Assembly: GCF_002911015.1 (NCBI RefSeq)
Contig: NZ_KZ626896.1
Location: 1 to 51,465, forward strand
DNA: 51,465 bases
From: Streptomyces populi
GTDB lineage: Bacteria > Actinomycetota > Actinomycetes > Streptomycetales > Streptomycetaceae
Direction of reading: 5' to 3'
Every line of letters starts with the position of its first letter. Position 1 is the stretch's first letter. The notes beneath the pieces are model-generated. The model saw nothing but the letters and a program-made list of their open reading frames with translations, made no database searches and was not told where the DNA came from. A program made the position numbers and the translations under genes. Of the stretch, positions 17,077-25,278 are shown in pieces.

Positions 17077-17997
17077 CTAGAAGGCCGGCGCTCCCTGGGT
17101 CTGCGGCGGCGCGATGCCCAGCGCCGTCGTGTACTGGGAGAGCGCGAGCTTGCCGATCGCCGGGTACGGGCCGAGCGCCTCGGCGGCGCTGCAACCGGCC
17201 TCCTTGGCCGCGGCCTCGAGGAGACCCGCGTCGAGCTCCGGACCGATCAGGTACGGGGCGAGCGCGAGCTGCTGCGAACCGGAGTCGCGCAGCTGCTCGG
17301 CGATGGCCGAGATGGAGCCCTCCTCGTCGAGGGCCGCCGCCATGACCGGCACGGCGAGCCGCGCGGCGAGCAGCATGCCGGTGATGCCGGCCGCCTGCAC
17401 CGCGTCCTCGCCGCCGACGGTGGCGAGCACGATGCCGTCCGCGGCGGTCGCCACGGTGAACAGCCGGGCGCGGTCGGCGCGGGCCAGACCGGCCTCGGAG
17501 AGGCGCACGTGCAGAGCCTCGGCGAGCAGCGGGTGCGGACCGAGGACATCGGTCAGTTCGGCCGCGACACGGCTTTCCATCACCGCCTGGCGGATGCGGC
17601 GCAGCAGGGCGTTGTCCGGACCGGCGAGCAGCGGGACAACGATGCCGACGGGGCCGTCGGGCTCGGAGACGTCGGAACCGGCGGCGCGGGCCTGCTCGAA
17701 GCGCGCGGTGCGCTCCTCGGCGGCGTGGGCCAGCACGGACTGCAGCGTGGGGAACTCGTCGTCCCCGTCCAGGTAACCGATGCGGGCGTCGAGGCCGGGG
17801 AGCTCGGAGCGGGCGATGCTCACGACCTCCTCGGCGAGGCTGCGCGTGGCGGCGCTGGGGGTGCCCGGCACCGCGAGGACGAGCGCGGGCGCGCCCTCGG
17901 GAGCCGCCAGGGGTTCCGGACGGCGGTGCCGCCCGGCTTGGCGGGGTCGCGGCATTCGTACTGGCAGGCCGGACGCGGGCCCAGTGGGGGAGCTCAT
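17077..17997 (-). CDS. CbiX/sirohydrochlorin-chelatase-fold protein lacking usual metal-site histidines
   Basis: 306 residues in two similar halves: ALVLAVPGTPSAATRSLAEE with IGYLDGDDEFPTLQSVL and VVPLLAGPDNALLRRIRQAV, then GPHPLLAEALHVRLSEAG and a second repeat (GIVLATVGG, LALAPYLIGPELDAGLL). Overall it matches actinobacterial sirohydrochlorin chelatase-like (CbiX) proteins. The first family motif, normally HGSR, reads PGTPS, and the second, normally a Gly-x-His, reads GPDNAL. Both usual catalytic/metal histidines are therefore absent. It may be a non-catalytic paralogue. ATG start with no clear ribosome-binding site; preceded by a 12-base palindrome. Confidence 0.75.
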   Translation of the reverse strand: MSSPTGPASGLPVRMPRPRQAGRHRRPEPLAAPEGAPALVLAVPGTPSAATRSLAEEVVSIARSELPGLDARIGYLDGDDEFPTLQSVLAHAAEERTARFEQARAAGSDVSEPDGPVGIVVPLLAGPDNALLRRIRQAVMESRVAAELTDVLGPHPLLAEALHVRLSEAGLARADRARLFTVATAADGIVLATVGGEDAVQAAGITGMLLAARLAVPVMAAALDEEGSISAIAEQLRDSGSQQLALAPYLIGPELDAGLLEAAAKEAGCSAAEALGPYPAIGKLALSQYTTALGIAPPQTQGAPAF

Positions 17998-18103
17998 GGC
18001 GCCGCATGTTACTTGTTTCCTGGGTTCCCCTGTTCGGGGAGGGTGCAGGTGAGCGGTATCCGTCCGCTTTTGTCTGATGAGTTACGTGCGAGTCGGAAGT
18101 GAT

Positions 18104-18115
18104 CGGTGATCACCG
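18104..18115. promoter_or_regulatory. 12-base perfect palindrome upstream of the chelatase-like gene
   Basis: CGGTGATCACCG lies between the kinase stop and the chelatase-like start, both on the minus strand. It could be an operator or a weak terminator. Confidence 0.35.
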
Positions 18116-18126
18116 GCTTGTCGGCC

Positions 18127-19224
18127 TTATGCTGAATTCGGGCCATGTATTTCCCCGTACGGCTTTTCCGCGGCCACGTACAGCATTCGTTCGTCCGGGG
18201 GCAGCGCGAGCCGGCCGTCGGCCAGGTCGGCCGCGATCCGGAGCGCGCCGTCGAGGGGGCCGCCCAGGGCCGGTACGCACCGGGCGTGCGGCAGCCGCTC
18301 GGCCAACTCCTCGGTCAGGGGCCCGAGGACCGCGGCACCCATGTCGAACACGCCCCCGGTGAGGGCGAGACGGGACTCGCCGCCGTCCGGGCACACCGCG
18401 GCGGCGGACTCGGCCATGTGCCGCGCGGCGGTCCGCAGGATGCGCGAGGCCGCGGGGTCGTTCCCGGCCTGCCCGGCGACCTCCGGGGCGAAGGAGGCGA
18501 GCACGGCGGCCCGGTCGGTACGCGGGTACAGCAGGCCGGGCAGTCCCGGCACCGGCCCGAACATCTCCTCGGCCCGCGCCAGCAGCGCGGCCGAACCCCC
18601 CGGGCGGCCGTCGAACGCGCGCAGGGCGGCCTCCAGGCCCGCGCGGCCGATCCACGCCCCGCCGCCGCAGTCGCCGAGCAGATGACCCCATCCGTCGGCC
18701 CTGCGCCAGGACGTGAGGTCGGTGCCGATCGCGATCATGCCGGTGCCCGCCGCGATCACGGCACCCGTCCGGGTGCCCAGGGCGCCCGTGTACGCGGTCA
18801 CGGCGTCGGCGGCCAGGGCGAGCCGCCGTACTCCCAGTTCACGTTCCAGGACGGGGGGCAGTTCGTCGCGCAGTTCGTCGCCGAGCGTGGCCAGGCCGGC
18901 CGCGCCGACGGCGACGGCACCGAGCCGTTCGGCGCCCGCCTCGGCCATCAACCGCCGCGCCATCGGCAGCAGCTGATCCAGCAGATGCTCGGCCGAGATT
19001 CCGCGCGGACCGGTTCGGACCGGCTCCTTGGAGGTCAGCGGCGCACCGAGCGGGGCCGGATGGGGACGTGCCGGGGTTCCACGGCGTACGGGAGGACCGT
19101 CGTCGCCCGGCACCGCGTGCGCGGCGAGAGCCACGCGCAGCCCCGAGCCCCCGGAGTCCACGGCCAGGACCACGGAAGGGCCCCGCCCGTCCCGTGTCCC
19201 GCCGCGTACGCCGTCGGCCGTCAC
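18127..19224 (-). CDS. BadF/BadG-type ATPase, N-acetylglucosamine kinase-like
   Basis: 365 residues of the ASKHA fold. The N-terminal phosphate 1 loop is LAVDSGGSGLRVALA (about 20-34). Then come VAVGAAGL, LAADAVTAYTGALGTRTGAV with IAAGTGMIAIG (phosphate 2), DGWGHLLGDCGGGAWIGRAG, and a late LTGGVF (adenosine motif). This is the pattern of BadF-family GlcNAc-kinase-like sugar kinases. The GTG at 19224 shares bases with the ung TGA (GTGA), so it is probably translated by coupling with ung; upstream extension of the frame is antisense noise. Sugar specificity is inferred from the family only. Confidence 0.85.
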   Translation of the reverse strand: MTADGVRGGTRDGRGPSVVLAVDSGGSGLRVALAAHAVPGDDGPPVRRGTPARPHPAPLGAPLTSKEPVRTGPRGISAEHLLDQLLPMARRLMAEAGAERLGAVAVGAAGLATLGDELRDELPPVLERELGVRRLALAADAVTAYTGALGTRTGAVIAAGTGMIAIGTDLTSWRRADGWGHLLGDCGGGAWIGRAGLEAALRAFDGRPGGSAALLARAEEMFGPVPGLPGLLYPRTDRAAVLASFAPEVAGQAGNDPAASRILRTAARHMAESAAAVCPDGGESRLALTGGVFDMGAAVLGPLTEELAERLPHARCVPALGGPLDGALRIAADLADGRLALPPDERMLYVAAEKPYGEIHGPNSA

Positions 19225-19898
19225 GGCAGGCGCCAGTCCACAGGCTCCGCTCCCTGCCCGGCCAGCAGATCGTTGGCGCGGCTGAAGGGGCGCGAGCCGA
19301 AGAAGCCGCGGTCCGCCGACATGGGCGAGGGGTGCGCGGATTCCACCGAGGGGAGACTGCCGAGCAGGGGGCGCAGATTGCGCGCGTCCCGGCCCCACAG
19401 GATGGACACCAGCGGCCGGCCGCGTGCCGCCAGCGCCCGGATGGCCTGTTCCGTGACTTCCTCCCAGCCCTTGCCGCGGTGGGCCGCGGGACTGCGGGGC
19501 GCCGTGGTCAGCGCCCTGTTGAGCAGCAGCACGCCCTGATTCGTCCAGGGGGTGAGGTCACCGGTGGACGGCTGGGGCACTCCGAGGTCGGTGTTCAGCT
19601 CGCGGAAGATGTTGATCAGGCTGGGCGGCAGCGGACGTACCTCCGGGGCCACCGAGAACGACAGGCCCACGGCGTGTCCCGGGGTCGGGTAGGGGTCCTG
19701 GCCGACGATGAGGACGCGCACCTCGTCGAAGGGCTGCTGGAAGGCCCGCAGGACGTTCGCCCCGGACGGTAGGTAGGTGCGTCCCGCGGCGATCTCCGCG
19801 CGCAGGAAGTCGCCCATCTGGGCGATCCGTCCGGCCACGGGTTCGAGGGCTTTCGCCCAGCCCGGTTCGACGATCTCATGCAACGGTCGTGGTGCCAC
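19221..19898 (-). CDS. ung: Uracil-DNA glycosylase, family 1
   Basis: 225 residues. Water-activating motif GQDPYPTPGHAVGLSFS (catalytic Asp in GQDPY), then GVLLLNRALTT, and the DNA-intercalation motif AHPSPMSADRGFFGSRPFS with the active His. It removes uracil from DNA at the start of base excision repair. GTG at 19898 is chosen: AGGGTGA lies just upstream and the product begins APRPLHEIVEPGW; frame extension to 19922 is possible. Overlaps the kinase gene by GTGA, an odd pairing for a repair gene. Confidence 0.95.
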   Translation of the reverse strand: MAPRPLHEIVEPGWAKALEPVAGRIAQMGDFLRAEIAAGRTYLPSGANVLRAFQQPFDEVRVLIVGQDPYPTPGHAVGLSFSVAPEVRPLPPSLINIFRELNTDLGVPQPSTGDLTPWTNQGVLLLNRALTTAPRSPAAHRGKGWEEVTEQAIRALAARGRPLVSILWGRDARNLRPLLGSLPSVESAHPSPMSADRGFFGSRPFSRANDLLAGQGAEPVDWRLP

Positions 19899-20401
19899 GG
19901 GCGTCACCCTACTGCCGTACACATGGCCGAGATCAAACCGGTGGCCGTTCCTCGACCGGGGATGACCGATTCGCTGCCGAATCGGACGTCTCCGGTCGCA
20001 AGGCGCCTGTCGCGGTGGGGCGTTGGGCTCGCTCCGGCCGACGGGTTCCGGGAACGGCGGCGTCGGCGGGGTCGCGGTCGCGCCGGGACCGACCGGGCGG
20101 GCCCGTGCTCGACGCCCGGACGGTGTCCCGGCGGCCTGGGCCGTTCGTACCTCCGGCGGATACGGCGTTCCGGGTAGGCGCGGATACGCCGGGAGAAGTG
20201 GTCCGCCCGGTCGCCCGAAACGTTGGCGGAAATTCAGCCGCCCGCCGGATGGCGATGATGATACGGGCCGATGAGAACCGGAATCGACGGCCGATCCGAC
20301 GGGATTGGCGCATAAAGAATCGCGAGAAATTTTCTTGCGAGCCGGGCATTCCCTGGTATAGACAATGACCGGCGAGACATGGGGGCTCGTGGAGGTGGGG
20401 G
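19899..20401. other. Intergenic region between ung and the ArsR-like gene
   Basis: About 500 bases with no convincing gene. The part from 20280 on is AT-richer than its surroundings and holds an inverted repeat (20320-20340) and TATAGACAAT near 20357-20366, possibly the regulator gene's promoter. Confidence 0.6.
20320..20340. promoter_or_regulatory. Inverted repeat, candidate operator before the ArsR-like regulator
   Basis: The arm TCGCGAGAAA faces TTTCTTGCGA with one mismatched pair, about 70 bases before the start of an HTH regulator. Autoregulation is plausible. Confidence 0.4.
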
Positions 20402-21397
20402 ATGCTGAGGATTCATTTCACGACCGAAGATCTCTTGAAAACCAGAGTGGCCACGTCGCCGGATCCCATGTGGGAACTGGTATTGAGCGTCTTCCGATTA
20501 CGCAGACGGCTGGCCGTGGCTCGATATGAACCGTGGTATCGGCAGGTCAGGGCCGATGCGTCCCGCAGTGATCTGTTGCAGCGCATTCGGCTCATGCTGA
20601 TGCCCATGATCCCGGCCTCGGGATATTTTCCGGACTTTCTGACTCCGGAAAACCGACGGCACGAAGGAATCGAATCGATCATCGAGTCGGTGGCCGGAAG
20701 TCCCAGGAGCGTCCTGCGCGGTCAACTCGACCTTCTCGACCGGGGCCGGGGATCCACGTGGCTCGAGCGGTTGCGCGAAGCGGATCCCGCGGCCCGGGAA
20801 GACTTGCGGCGACTTTTGAGGGACTACCACCGTATCGCCCTCGCCCCTCACTGGAATGCGATCCGCAGCACCGTCGAGGCGGATCGGGCCATTCGCGCCC
20901 GGGCCCTTCTCGACGGCGGGGTCCACGGACTGCTGAACAGCTATCGGCCGCTGATGCGATGGGCGCCTCCCGTCCTGCACGTCCGGTACTCCGTCGACCA
21001 GACGCTTCACCTGGACGGACGAGGGCTGCTTCTGACCCCGTCGCACTTCGGCCAGGGACCCGCGAACTCGCTCGCCGATCCCGCCCTGCCGCCCGTCCTC
21101 GTCTATCCCGCCGGGTACGACAAGGCGGTGGTGCCGGTGGCGCCGGTGGCGGTCCGGGCTCTGGGCCGGCTCATGGGCGGCACCCGTGCCTCCATCCTGA
21201 TCGCCACCGGGACCGCGACCACGTCCGGGGAACTCGCGCGCCGGGTGGGCGTGTCCGCCGCGACGGTGAGTCACCATCTGTCCGCACTGCGCGCGGCGGG
21301 TCTTCTGAGCACCCTGCAACGGGGCGAGCTCATCCTGCACACCCGTACCTCCACCGGATCCGCCTTGGTCAACGCGGCTCACACCGCGGGCACTTGA
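20402..21397 (+). CDS. ArsR-type winged-helix regulator with large N-terminal domain
   Basis: 331 residues. Residues about 1-250 form an uncharacterised domain seen in actinobacterial ArsR-like regulators (MLRIHFTTEDLLKTRVA, FFPDFLTP-like YFPDFLTPE, and HVRYSVDQTLHLDGRGLLLTP). Residues about 262-315 carry the winged helix: ATTSGELARRVGVSAATVSH, HLSALRAAGLL, and the wing RGELILHTRTSTG. It is a DNA-binding regulator; ligand unknown. ATG with GGAGG at good spacing. Base composition in the first 200 bases is less GC-rich than neighbours. The secreted I36-like gene follows on the same strand after about 130 bases. Confidence 0.85.
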   Translation: MLRIHFTTEDLLKTRVATSPDPMWELVLSVFRLRRRLAVARYEPWYRQVRADASRSDLLQRIRLMLMPMIPASGYFPDFLTPENRRHEGIESIIESVAGSPRSVLRGQLDLLDRGRGSTWLERLREADPAAREDLRRLLRDYHRIALAPHWNAIRSTVEADRAIRARALLDGGVHGLLNSYRPLMRWAPPVLHVRYSVDQTLHLDGRGLLLTPSHFGQGPANSLADPALPPVLVYPAGYDKAVVPVAPVAVRALGRLMGGTRASILIATGTATTSGELARRVGVSAATVSHHLSALRAAGLLSTLQRGELILHTRTSTGSALVNAAHTAGT

Positions 21398-21528
21398 TAC
21401 CGGAAACGTGGCCAGGGCCTCGGCCACCTGCGGGTTTCGACCGCGATGGAAAGGGGTGTCCCTCGACCGAACACGCTGGCGAGTATGGCTGGCAGCCCGC
21501 ATCCGTACCGGAAGGGATACGACACACC

Positions 21529-21927
21529 GTGAAGAACATACGTCGCTCGGCAGCCGTCGCGGCCGTCCTGGCCGCCGGTGCCACCGCCCTCACCATCAGC
21601 CCCGCGTCAGCGGCCGACACGACCTGCTCCAGCGGCTACGCCTGCATCTACTACCACCCCAACTACCAGGGGGCCTTCTTCAAGCAGTTCCCCAGCATCC
21701 CCAACTACTCCGGCTACACCTTCACGGCCAGCGCCAACGGCAGTGACGGCGCGGGCCAGGGGGTCCGGAACAACGCGGCCTCGGTGGACAACTGGGACTT
21801 CAACAACGCCTTCACCGTGTACTACCACATCAACTACACCGGAGCGAGCCAGCGCTTCGCCGCGGGCGGCGGCGGGAACTTCAACAGCACGCTGCGCAAC
21901 GAGAACGCTTCCGGAAAGTTCGGCTGA
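21529..21927 (+). CDS. Secreted small protein, peptidase inhibitor I36 / beta-gamma-crystallin-like
   Basis: 132 residues. A Sec signal peptide (KNIRRSAAVAAVLAAGATAL, cleavage after ISPASA near residue 28) is followed by an aromatic- and Asn-rich domain: TCSSGYACIYYHPNYQGAFF, NNAASVDNWDF and VYYHINYTGASQRFAAGGGG. The CxSGYxCxYYxxNYxG start is typical of Streptomyces I36/SMPI-like inhibitors, which share the crystallin fold. Two Cys could form a disulfide. Third-position and overall GC is lower than neighbours because of Asn/Tyr codons. GTG start; GAAGGG upstream at long spacing. Confidence 0.85.
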   Translation: MKNIRRSAAVAAVLAAGATALTISPASAADTTCSSGYACIYYHPNYQGAFFKQFPSIPNYSGYTFTASANGSDGAGQGVRNNAASVDNWDFNNAFTVYYHINYTGASQRFAAGGGGNFNSTLRNENASGKFG

Positions 21928-21978
21928 CCCGGAGGGACGTCCCGACCGACCCAGGTCCGTCCACCGCAGCCTCACGCA

Positions 21979-22016
21979 GGGGGTGCCCCGCTCCGCACGC
22001 CGGGCGGGGCATCCCC
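21979..22016 (+). terminator. Stem-loop terminator after the I36-like gene
   Basis: GGGGGTGCCCCGC pairs with GCGGGGCATCCCC (13 bp with one G-T pair) around a 12-base loop. Confidence 0.75.
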
Positions 22017-22082
22017 GCGCGCCCCGGCCGCACGCTCGGCCGTCCTTGCGTACCCACCCACCGCAACGAGGACACCCGGCTC

Positions 22083-23051
22083 ATGACTTCGTCTCCCGCC
22101 TCCGGCCGTCCGAAAGCCGCTGTCGTCCTGGCGACGGCCGCCGCGCTGCTGGCCGGGGGCTGCTCCTCGTCCTCGCCGTCGTCCTCCGGGCCTTCCCGGC
22201 CGAAGGGCGCGGCCGTCGCCATGCCGGAGGTCTCCGCCGTGCCGCGGCTGGTCACGGCGGCCGACCGGTCGCTGCCGATCGCCCCCTACCTCCTGAGCGA
22301 CAAGCAGTCGGACGAGCTGACCGCGGCCCAGGCCAAGCTGACCGAACGGTGCATGACCCGGTTCGGGTTCCGCTACACGTCTCCCGTCCCGGTCCCGGTG
22401 TTCAGGCCGAGGACCCCCACCCAGTTCCGTTACGGCGTGACCGACCCCGAGGCGGCGGCGGTCGACGGATTCGCTCCGGCCGGCAGCAGGACCGCCCCGG
22501 CGGCCGCCGAGCCCGCGTCGCTGTCCGCGGAGACGACCCTCGTACTGACGGGGACGAACGACCCGCACGTCAAACCCGGCTCCACCGCGGCCGGCGGGCA
22601 GGTCTACAAGGGCCGGAAGGTCCCCGTCGGCGGATGCGTCGGTGAGGCGCGGGCACGGTTGCTCTCCGAAGGGCCGGAAGCCGGAGGCGACGCGGAGCTC
22701 TCCAACGACATCAACATCGACAGCTTCGAGTCCTCGCGGAAGCATCCCCTGGTCAGAGCCGTGTTCGCCAAGTGGTCGCGGTGCATGGAGGCCCGCGGCT
22801 TCTCCTACCCCGACCCGCTCGCGGCCACCGGTGACAGCGCCTGGCACACGAACACCGCGTCGGCGAAGGAGAAGGCGGCGGCCCGCGCCGACGCGGACTG
22901 CAAGAGGCGGAACAACGTCGTCGGGGTCTGGTACGCGGTCGACGCCGCCCTGCAACGGCAGGCGATCGAGAAGAACGGCGCGGCTCTGGACAAGATCAAG
23001 AAGGCGATCGCCGCCCGGGTGAAGATCGCGGCCGCCGTGCTCGCGGGATGA
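22083..23051 (+). CDS. Lipoprotein of unknown function
   Basis: 322 residues. A signal sequence (AAVVLATAAALLAGGC) with lipobox LAGGC at Cys27 is followed by a Ser-rich linker (SSSSPSSSGPS). The mature domain has paired Cys positions (TERCMTRFGF, GGCVGEAR, WSRCMEARGFSY, DADCKRRNNVV) that could form two disulfides, and a helical Lys/Ala-rich C-terminus. This pattern is common in uncharacterised Streptomyces lipoproteins. Function unknown. ATG start at 22083 with a distant GAGGAC. Confidence 0.8.
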   Translation: MTSSPASGRPKAAVVLATAAALLAGGCSSSSPSSSGPSRPKGAAVAMPEVSAVPRLVTAADRSLPIAPYLLSDKQSDELTAAQAKLTERCMTRFGFRYTSPVPVPVFRPRTPTQFRYGVTDPEAAAVDGFAPAGSRTAPAAAEPASLSAETTLVLTGTNDPHVKPGSTAAGGQVYKGRKVPVGGCVGEARARLLSEGPEAGGDAELSNDINIDSFESSRKHPLVRAVFAKWSRCMEARGFSYPDPLAATGDSAWHTNTASAKEKAAARADADCKRRNNVVGVWYAVDAALQRQAIEKNGAALDKIKKAIAARVKIAAAVLAG

Positions 23052-23211
23052 CGGGCCGCACCGGATCAGGCGCCGGGTTCGCGCGCGTACGCGTCGTTGC
23101 GGGGAGCGGGTGAACGCCCGTGGCTCGAGTCACGCCGCTCGTACCGTTCACGCCGTTCACGCCGCGACCGTGGTCGAGCCGCTGTCCGGGCCACGCCGCT
23201 CCGGACGGGCC

Positions 23212-24297
23212 CTAGGCCAGGACCGCCGCGCGGACGCACAGGACGTCCGGCAGATGCGAGGCGAGCTGTCGCCAGCTGTCGCCGTCGTCCGCCGACGCGT
23301 ACACCTCGCCGTTGCGATTGCCGAAGTACACGCCCGCCGGGTCCGCGTCGTCCGTGCACATCGCGTCGCGCAGCACCGTGCCGTAGTGGTCCTCGGAGGG
23401 CAGCCCGGCCGTCAGCGGTTCCCAGGTCGTGCCCGCGTCCTCCGTACGGAAGACACGGCAGCGCCGGTCGGCCGGGACCCGGTCCGCGTCGGCGTTGATC
23501 GGGAAGACGTAGGCCGTGTCGCCGCGGTGCGGATGCGCCGCCACCGTGAATCCGAAGGTGGACGGAAGGTCCGCGCCGATGTCGGTCCACCGTCCGGCCC
23601 CGTCGTCGCTGCGGTACACCCCCCAGTGGTTCTGGAGGTAGAGCCGGTCCGGGTTCGCCGCGTCGCGCGCGACCTTGTGCACGCACTGTCCGAACTCCGG
23701 GTTCGGATCCGGCAGGAACACCGCGGAGACACCGGAGTTGGCGGGCTCCCAGCTCGCTCCGCCGTCGGCGGTACGGAAGACCCCGGCCGTGGACACGGCG
23801 ACCGTCACCGCCCGCGGGTCGCGCTCGTCGGTGAGGACGGTGTGCAGTCCCTCGCCGCCGCCTCCGGGGACCCACTTCGAGCGGGTGGGGTGTTCCCACA
23901 GGGGGCGGACGAGTTCGAAGGACTCGCCCCGGTCCTCCGAGCGGTACAGCGCGGCCGGTTCCGTCCCCGCGTACACCACGTCCGGTTCGGCGGCCGCCGG
24001 GTGCAACTGCCACACCCGCTCCAGTGAAGCGCCCGTGTCCTTGGGGAACTTGACCGCCGGCCGCGCGGGTTCGGTCCATGTGCGGCCCAGGTCGTCGGAG
24101 TGGAACACGGACGGGCCCCAGTGCGCGCTGTCCCCGCCGGCCAGCAGCCGCGGGCGGTCGCCCCGGGAGTCGATCGCGACCGAGTACACGGCTTGTGCGT
24201 TGAAGTACGGACTCTCGTCGAACTCCCAGGCGCCGTCGCGCCGTCGCCCGATGAAGAGACCCTTGCGAGTGCCTACCGTGAGCAGTACGTCGGCCAT
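23212..24297 (-). CDS. Asp-box (BNR) beta-propeller protein, sialidase-like fold
   Basis: 361 residues beginning MADVLLTVGTRKGLFIGRRR. It has six or more Asp-box motifs (SxDxGxTW): SDDLGRTW, SEDRGESF, TADGGASW, SDDGAGRW, TEDAGTTW and SADDGDSW, typical of WD40/YVTN/BNR propellers. Family members are annotated as exo-alpha-sialidase-like, but with no signal peptide and no evident sialidase Arg triad I would not call it a sialidase. The ATG has GGAGGTG 8 bases upstream. The promoter at 24339-24361 looks like a RecA-independent DNA-damage promoter. Confidence 0.85.
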   Translation of the reverse strand: MADVLLTVGTRKGLFIGRRRDGAWEFDESPYFNAQAVYSVAIDSRGDRPRLLAGGDSAHWGPSVFHSDDLGRTWTEPARPAVKFPKDTGASLERVWQLHPAAAEPDVVYAGTEPAALYRSEDRGESFELVRPLWEHPTRSKWVPGGGGEGLHTVLTDERDPRAVTVAVSTAGVFRTADGGASWEPANSGVSAVFLPDPNPEFGQCVHKVARDAANPDRLYLQNHWGVYRSDDGAGRWTDIGADLPSTFGFTVAAHPHRGDTAYVFPINADADRVPADRRCRVFRTEDAGTTWEPLTAGLPSEDHYGTVLRDAMCTDDADPAGVYFGNRNGEVYASADDGDSWRQLASHLPDVLCVRAAVLA

Positions 24298-24338
24298 GGC
24301 CGGACACCTCCGCGACGTCGTTGTCTGCGCTACGGGCC

Positions 24339-24361
24339 AGTCTGCACCCCGGCACTGACAG
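24339..24361 (-). promoter_or_regulatory. RecA-NDp/PafBC-type promoter of the Asp-box propeller gene
   Basis: On the minus strand: CTGTCAGTG, 8 bases, then CAGACT. The known actinobacterial RecA-independent damage promoter is TTGTCAGTG (or GTG with R at position 6), 8 bases, TAnnnT. The match is 8 of 9 in the upstream element with exact spacing. The predicted start of transcription is about 34 bases before the ATG. Confidence 0.6.
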
Positions 24362-24581
24362 TCACCTCCCGGCCCGGCGTTCCCGCAGCTCGGACGGGCC
24401 GTGCCGGCGGACGACGGGGGCCGGCGGCGCCGGTCGCCGGGCCGTGCGCGGGGCGAGCCACGCGGCCCCGCCTCCCCGTGACGGACGAGCCGGCGGGCAC
24501 GGGATGTGAGCATCGCGCGGAGCGCGCGCGTAAGGGAGGGGGATGTGGTGTGTCCGTGCGGTCGTGAGGAGGGTGCCCTCG

Positions 24582-25160
24582 ATGGCGGCGTTCCGTGGTC
24601 CGAAGGTCTGGCTGTGGCGCTGGCGGCGCAACCCGCTACGGCGGCGGAGCGATGTCCTGGAGGCCTGGATCATGCTCGCGGCCTGGGTGTTCACGGTGCT
24701 CGGCGGTGCGGTCACGGGCCTGGTGACCGTCCACGCCGTGGAGAACGGTCTCGCGCGGGAGCGCGCGGAGGGGCGCGCCGTCCCCGCCCAGCTGATCGAG
24801 GACGCGCCGGGCGTGGGCACGGCCGAGCCCGCCGGGCGCATCGTGTGGACGAGGGTCCGCTGGACGGCGCCGGACGGCACGCCTCGCTCCGGCCAGGTGC
24901 GGGTCTCCGCGGGCATCCCGGCGGACACCCCGGTCCTGGTGTGGACCGACCCCGGAGGGAACCTCGTCAACCGGCCCACCGGTGTCGCCGTGGGCCGGTT
25001 GCGGGCCTGTCTGACGGGCGTCTTCGTGGGCGCGGGGGCGGGTGTCGTCCCCTTCGGCGTCGGCCGTCTTCTCCGCGGCCGGCTGGAACGCCGGCGCATG
25101 GACCGGTGGGACGAGGAGTGGGAACGGATCGGACCGTTGTGGGGCCGGACGGCGAGCTGA
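24582..25160 (+). CDS. Rv1733c-family two-pass membrane protein
   Basis: 192 residues. It starts with a basic stretch (LWRWRRNPLRRRSDVLEAWI). One membrane segment follows (about 24-45, MLAAWVFTVLGGAVTGLVTV). An extracytoplasmic domain has VRWTAPDGTPRSGQVRVSAG and VLVWTDPGGNLVNRP. A second membrane segment is near 147-168, and the tail is RLERRRMDRWDEEWERIGPL. This is the layout of the actinobacterial Rv1733c-like family; function unknown. The ATG at 24582 is preferred over the frame's GTG at 24543 because AGGAGGG lies 8-9 bases upstream of it. Confidence 0.85.
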   Translation: MAAFRGPKVWLWRWRRNPLRRRSDVLEAWIMLAAWVFTVLGGAVTGLVTVHAVENGLARERAEGRAVPAQLIEDAPGVGTAEPAGRIVWTRVRWTAPDGTPRSGQVRVSAGIPADTPVLVWTDPGGNLVNRPTGVAVGRLRACLTGVFVGAGAGVVPFGVGRLLRGRLERRRMDRWDEEWERIGPLWGRTAS

Positions 25161-25278
25161 GCGGGCGGCGGCCCGAGGAACCCGCCCGGCGCTCCTCTCC
25201 CGCCGCTCCGGCCTGATCGCCTCCGCTCCCGCGCCGTCTCGCCGACCCCACCGCTCCGGACCCCGGGCTCCGCCTCCG

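Noticed and set aside
18001..18060. Cobalamin riboswitch before the chelatase-like gene
   Set aside because: No B12-box-like sequence was seen in the short upstream gap.
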